Positions 52,568 through 56,108 of a stretch of DNA of 56,108 nt are shown here, piece after piece. The notes below the pieces were generated by a model, which was not told the DNA's origin, made no database searches, and worked only from the letters and a program-made list of their open reading frames with translations. The stretch lies in NCBI GenBank assembly GCA_001770015.1, contig MEQB01000002.1:82528-138635 (forward strand), given 5' to 3'. This stretch comes from Bdellovibrionales bacterium RIFOXYC1_FULL_37_79 (lineage in GTDB: Bacteria; Bdellovibrionota; Bacteriovoracia; Bacteriovoracales; Bacteriovoracaceae). The stretch's first letter is position 1. Each line of letters begins with the position of its first letter. Both the position numbers and the translations under genes were made by a program.

Positions 52568-54523
52568 ATGGCAGAAAAAGATAAGTCAGGTAAAGAAGTC
52601 AGAGTGGTGGTTTATATTGGAAACGATAAGAAGTATTTTGATAATATCCGTCAAAGGTATATAAATTTATACCAGTCTGATAAATATGAGTTTGAGTTTC
52701 ATGAACTGTGGAGTTTTGAAGAGGATAACTATTACGGTATTTTCATTAATGTGCTTAGTTTAAAACCAAACATTGTTTATATTGATGTTACGGAACGGAC
52801 TGAGCAGCTACTGGATATCGCCTTTTTAGTTTCTCAAGATATCAGGTTTCACAAGGTGCCCGTGGTGGGCCTTATTGAATCACCCAATATGATTCACCCT
52901 TGTCGTTCGGCAGGTCTTAGTTTTACCCATATAAAATGTGCTGAGTATCATGATCTGGTTTATGATCCCATGTGTGTCGCCTTTCCGGCGGATGCCATCA
53001 AGCCTGAATTTGTGGAAGCCAAGTTCAGTGAAAATATGGATCTGGTGGTTGATTTTAAAATTCTTTCCATTTCTGCCACAGGATTGCATGTGGAGGGAAA
53101 CATCCGCTTGGAAAAAGGGCAGGTCATTGAACTTAGAAATTATCTTCCTAAAAATATCGTGCCGTCTAGCAGGTATGTGGTAAAACAAATTTATAATAAG
53201 AATCTCTACTACGATGCCATGTATGGTTATGATTTGGATTTTGTGTTTGTGGATGAGCCGCTGTTTGATGAAAAGGGACTTGAGATTGCGAGAAACAAGA
53301 CGGTAGCTCCCAACGAAGCAGAAAATAAGGCCCAAAAGGAAGAAGCCGTAGAGGTGAAGAAGGCCGAGGAAAGAGGCAAGAACAAGGCTAAAGAGCTTAA
53401 AAATGGTAAAAAGAACCAGGACGAGAAAGTTGAAGCGACCTCGGAGCTTGATCCCAAAGTGATTGAGAAAATGAAAAGAGAGCGGATTGCCGAGTATCAA
53501 TTGGAGCTGGAACAGGCCAAGAAAAAACATCGTGATTGGGTACGTGATCATTTAAACGATTATAAGTTTCCTAAAACGAAAGTGTTGTTGGTGGACCGAG
53601 ACATGGATGTGTTGGGGAAATTGTCAAAATCCCTGGAAGGGCGACCCTTTATTATAAGAACCCAGACTGCCCTCGATAAGGAACTGTGGGTGATTGATAA
53701 AGTCAGGCCAGATATTATTGCTTTTAAATATTTTTATGATGAATCAGAGGAGGAAGGAGAAAGTGAGGTTCCTGAAAAACAGGACGGGAATGATTTTATA
53801 GAAGAAAGTGATGATCCATTCTCGGCGGTAAATCAGCTGCTCAATTTGATTAAAAAAGTAAAAGAGGAAGAGCGCTATCAACCGTTTATTGTCATATTCA
53901 ACTGTGATTCCTACGATTCTGAATCCTTTAGGAATACTTTCGGCTACCCCAAGGTGTTAGTGGTCAAGGAAAAGATCAATCTGCCATTTATTTTGGGTAT
54001 GGCCAAGATGCATGAGGAAAAAAATGAAAAGAGATACAAGCAACTGGTGAGTGCTAAAATTGCCCAGCTCAAAAAAGAAAATCCAGAAAAATACCGCAAT
54101 CTCAAGGCGGAGGATTTTGAAGAGCAAAAGTATGAGATCAAGAAAAACATCAAGCTAAGTTTTGCGGAGGCCAGGTACAAGGTGACGATGACCAGAATGA
54201 CCGAATCGGAGGTGGGTTTTAAAGTCGATACCCCTTTGGAATTGAAAACTTATCGATTTGATGAACCCATTCCACTGTCCATTTTTATTCTTCCCCCGGA
54301 TGAAAAAAAAGCCAAAGAAGGAGCTAATAAGGCAGGAGAGTTTTTCTACGATGCCCTGATTCACTCCGTGGGAGAGGATCGCAAAAAAAGTATCCGGCTT
54401 TTTGTTAACGATTTTTTCTTTGAAAGTGTCAATGAGCAAAGAGAAAAGGAAAAGGCGGAATTTTTAGAAAAAAACCAGGCCTTTATTGAGAAAAACGAAG
54501 TGGATTCAGGTGGAAAAAAATAG
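52568..54523 (+). CDS. Large protein with two receiver-like and two PilZ-like segments
   Basis: The 651-residue chain shows a receiver-like N-terminus (about 10-120; VVYIGND, then NIVYIDVTE) and a PilZ-like segment (about 150-230; ILSISATGLHVEG). A long charged coiled coil (about 235-320) leads to a second receiver-like part (about 335-485; KVLLVDRDMDVL, with Lys where the phospho-Asp belongs in IAFKYFYD) and a second PilZ-like segment (about 535-640; MTRMTESEVGFKVDT). Key PilZ Arg residues are not clear, so c-di-GMP binding is uncertain. It looks like a duplicated, partly degenerate signalling scaffold. It ends convergently with the DUF1624 gene, overlapping by 18 bases. Confidence 0.8.
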   Translation: MAEKDKSGKEVRVVVYIGNDKKYFDNIRQRYINLYQSDKYEFEFHELWSFEEDNYYGIFINVLSLKPNIVYIDVTERTEQLLDIAFLVSQDIRFHKVPVVGLIESPNMIHPCRSAGLSFTHIKCAEYHDLVYDPMCVAFPADAIKPEFVEAKFSENMDLVVDFKILSISATGLHVEGNIRLEKGQVIELRNYLPKNIVPSSRYVVKQIYNKNLYYDAMYGYDLDFVFVDEPLFDEKGLEIARNKTVAPNEAENKAQKEEAVEVKKAEERGKNKAKELKNGKKNQDEKVEATSELDPKVIEKMKRERIAEYQLELEQAKKKHRDWVRDHLNDYKFPKTKVLLVDRDMDVLGKLSKSLEGRPFIIRTQTALDKELWVIDKVRPDIIAFKYFYDESEEEGESEVPEKQDGNDFIEESDDPFSAVNQLLNLIKKVKEEERYQPFIVIFNCDSYDSESFRNTFGYPKVLVVKEKINLPFILGMAKMHEEKNEKRYKQLVSAKIAQLKKENPEKYRNLKAEDFEEQKYEIKKNIKLSFAEARYKVTMTRMTESEVGFKVDTPLELKTYRFDEPIPLSIFILPPDEKKAKEGANKAGEFFYDALIHSVGEDRKKSIRLFVNDFFFESVNEQREKEKAEFLEKNQAFIEKNEVDSGGKK

Positions 54524-55219
54524 CTGTTTGATTCCCAATAAGAGTCCAAACATAATCGGTTGATGAATCAAATAAATCAAAAGTGAGTGTTTTCCCAGGA
54601 AAAGAAAGATTTTTCCAAGGCGGGGGACATTTTTAATGGAGAACAAAAGTTGTCCTGACTTAAAATGGGCAGCGGCTATCCCGATCAGAAAGGCCCCCAT
54701 CCAGGGGAAGGGGGAAATATAGTCTAGGGAAGGGTGTGCCAGTTTGATCCAGGCTCCGTCCCATCCCAGAAAGTCAAAGATAAATAAAGCGATGCCGGTG
54801 CACCCCGAGATTCGAGGGGATTTTATAAAAACAGGCCCAATCAGGCTCAGAAAGGTAATACAGTGTAGGGTGCCAAAATAAATCCATTTTTCGGGAAAGA
54901 GTATGTAGGAACTCAGTGATACCAGCAGCGAACATCCAGCAAGAAGCAAGATGCGCTTGAGATATCTGGAGAGCATGAATTTTTTTACGTGAGCAAGGGT
55001 TAATGAAATTCCTGTGCAAAAAAGGAATAAAAAGACGATTACTCTGGGGAAAAGGTACCAAAAAGGGTGGTTGGGCATATCAATTTTGACAAAGCCCAGA
55101 TTGTTTAAATCGTATGAAAAATGAAAAATGATCATTAGTAAAACAGCGAGTCCCCTTATTAGATCGAGCAAAAGGGCCCGTGGCGAGGATTTTAGAGGAG
55201 GATGGTGGGTTACATTCAT
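54506..55219 (-). CDS. DUF1624/heparan-glucosaminide-acetyltransferase-like membrane protein
   Basis: A multi-helix inner-membrane protein whose opening LLLDLIRGLAVLLMIIFHFS is typical of DUF1624 proteins, related to membrane acyltransferases. About six to seven helices are evident. The start at 55219 fits the family length; the ATG at 55330 would add 37 residues and overlap the divergent gene. Neither has a good ribosome-binding site. Its 3' end overlaps the double-PilZ gene. Confidence 0.85.
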   Translation of the reverse strand: MNVTHHPPLKSSPRALLLDLIRGLAVLLMIIFHFSYDLNNLGFVKIDMPNHPFWYLFPRVIVFLFLFCTGISLTLAHVKKFMLSRYLKRILLLAGCSLLVSLSSYILFPEKWIYFGTLHCITFLSLIGPVFIKSPRISGCTGIALFIFDFLGWDGAWIKLAHPSLDYISPFPWMGAFLIGIAAAHFKSGQLLFSIKNVPRLGKIFLFLGKHSLLIYLIHQPIMFGLLLGIKQLFFST

Positions 55220-55372
55220 AGGAATATTATAGGAGATACTTCTTTGAAACAGAATTAAAATATCAAAGAAAAGAAATGTTCTTGCCGAGTAATAAGGCAT
55301 AAGGTTATAATGTTTTAAAGATTGAAACATGGGTGTGGAAAAGATAATATTGGAAGGACGATTTGTTTAAAT

Positions 55373-55858
55373 ATGAGTGAGCCAACCGTGAACTTGAATT
55401 TTAAGCAGGCTAAGACGGATAAGGATATTCGTGATATTTTTGATCACACCATTGATGCCTTTAGTGATACACCGGATTTCCATTGGAATCTAAGTGAGAT
55501 CAAAAAGGAAGTAAAAGATGGATGGCAGCTTTATGCGTGTCAGCTGGATAAAGAAATTATTGCGGCCCTTTTTTTGAAAATTGACGGGAAAGTATTATTG
55601 AGTAAGAATACTGCTGTAAAAATGAATTATCATGGAAGTGGTTACTCCCATAGGATCAAAGAGTTTTTAGAAGAGTTTGCCTGTGGTAACAAGTTAAGTG
55701 AGATCAGGCATTATTGTAGAATAGATAATTTTAGAATGTACTCTTTGAATGAAAGTCATGGCTATGAAAAAACCCAGAATGTGCTGGGTGAGGATGGTCA
55801 GATTGTGGAGTGGGTGAAAGTTTTTGACGGCACTAAAAAAGTTAGAAAAAGGAAATAG
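55373..55858 (+). CDS. GNAT-like acetyltransferase
   Basis: The product (161 residues) has the size and layout of a GNAT N-acetyltransferase: a strand with IIAALFLKIDGKVLLSK, an acetyl-CoA-loop-like segment (NYHGSGYSHRIKEFLEEFA, in place of the usual Q/RxxGxG/A), and HYCRIDNFRMYSLNESHGYEKT near the end. The loop is imperfect, so the call is moderate. The ATG at 55373 has GGAAGGA 14 bases upstream, rather far; the ATG at 55322 has none. Confidence 0.65.
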   Translation: MSEPTVNLNFKQAKTDKDIRDIFDHTIDAFSDTPDFHWNLSEIKKEVKDGWQLYACQLDKEIIAALFLKIDGKVLLSKNTAVKMNYHGSGYSHRIKEFLEEFACGNKLSEIRHYCRIDNFRMYSLNESHGYEKTQNVLGEDGQIVEWVKVFDGTKKVRKRK

Positions 55859-55905
55859 TTTCCAGTTTTATAAACAATGAATCTGTTATTTACTCGGAGG
55901 TATCA

Positions 55906-56108
55906 ATGGCAGTTAAAAAGAAAGCAACTAAAAAAGTAGCAAAGAAAGCAACCAAAAAAGCAACGACAAAGAAAGTTGCCAAGAAAGCAACCAAAAAAGT
56001 TGCTAAGAAAGCAACTAAAAAAGCAACCAAAAAAGTGGTTAAGGCAAAAGTAAAACGTAAACCAAATCCTGCGTTTATGAAACCTATGACCCCAGATGCA
56101 TCTCTTGC
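55906..56108 (+). CDS. Histone H1-like/SWIB-domain protein (partial, runs off the right edge)
   Basis: CGGAGG (55895-55900) precedes the ATG. The first 45 or so residues are Lys/Ala/Thr repeats of the KKATKK(V)AKKATKK type, like eukaryotic and chlamydial histone H1 tails, able to bind DNA or RNA. Then KRKPNPAFMKPMTPDASLA begins a SWIB/MDM2 domain, which in chlamydiae and some bacteria follows such tails. The role is probably nucleoid binding. The gene continues beyond the window. Confidence 0.85.
   Translation, partial: MAVKKKATKKVAKKATKKATTKKVAKKATKKVAKKATKKATKKVVKAKVKRKPNPAFMKPMTPDASL
55915..56045 (+). repeat. Tandem repeats coding the Lys-rich tail
   Basis: Units near AAGAAAGCAACTAAAAAAGT and variants (AARAARGCWACYAAAAAAGY) repeat about every 12-24 bases. 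They encode the KKATKK-type tail of the SWIB protein. Such repeats can expand or contract by slippage, so tail length may vary between strains. Confidence 0.8.

Noticed and set aside
53000-53551. Minus-strand 223-codon frame over the double-PilZ gene
   Set aside because: Antisense of the coiled-coil region; Leu/Phe richness comes from the complementary Lys/Glu codons.
1-56108. CRISPR arrays, tRNA, rRNA and prophage structural genes
   Set aside because: No regularly spaced repeats, cloverleaf-like segments or phage head/tail genes were seen in any intergenic region read.

Overview
The window is AT-rich, densely packed DNA from a Gram-negative bacterium. Lipoprotein and Sec signal peptides, a DsbD-type reductase, PilZ-domain proteins, ECF-type signalling, a caspase-like exported protein, an MpaA-like M14 peptidase and a histone-like/SWIB protein together suggest the Bdellovibrionota, perhaps the Bacteriovorax side. 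That placement is an inference from gene content and style. No rRNA or tRNA gene is visible to settle it.

Layout. 0-4.4 kb: a partial lipoprotein, then an etfB-etfA-acyl-CoA dehydrogenase operon on the minus strand. 4.5-14.5 kb: fabI, an exported protein with six Cys-pair repeats, a four-helix membrane protein with a phospholipase-D-like lipoprotein, acetyl-CoA synthetase, an exported protein and an HMG-CoA-lyase-like enzyme. 14.6-18.7 kb: an exported caspase-like/HEAT protein with a small overlapping gene that may need a -1 frameshift, then an AAA/DUF4143 ATPase with an inverted repeat abutting its start. 18.8-31 kb: mostly housekeeping (DsbD, a UvrD-type helicase, a receiver protein, Dus, ffh-rpsP-khpA, queF, hemH, a metallo-beta-lactamase-fold hydrolase, a RimK-like ligase). 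31.1-34.9 kb: an M14 peptidase, then a tight four-gene operon of ECF sigma factor, putative anti-sigma factor and two secretin N0/N1-only proteins. 35-36.9 kb: a small accessory patch of exported proteins and a frameshifted relic. 37-44 kb: a PilZ-GAF-AAA-Fis protein, htpX, glmM-tsaE and an Rrf2 regulator-cysteine desulfurase pair. 44-46.5 kb: a second accessory patch with gene remnants, a possible structured RNA, an exported protein, an ORF6N gene and IS-end-like repeats. 46.5-56.1 kb: CoA-binding protein and methyltransferase, histidine kinase, LysR-CCA/poly(A) polymerase pair, a double receiver/PilZ protein, a DUF1624 protein, an acetyltransferase and the start of a histone-like SWIB protein.

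The best candidate for an undescribed system is at 32360-34871. It resembles FecI/FecR signalling, in which an STN domain talks to an anti-sigma factor, but here the STN/N0-like modules are free-standing paralogous proteins, one with a C-terminal membrane anchor, and no receptor or secretin barrel is attached. Next come the exported caspase-like/HEAT protein with its frameshift-dependent partner, and the six-repeat Cys-pair protein. All functional calls rest on motifs read by eye; no database search was possible.
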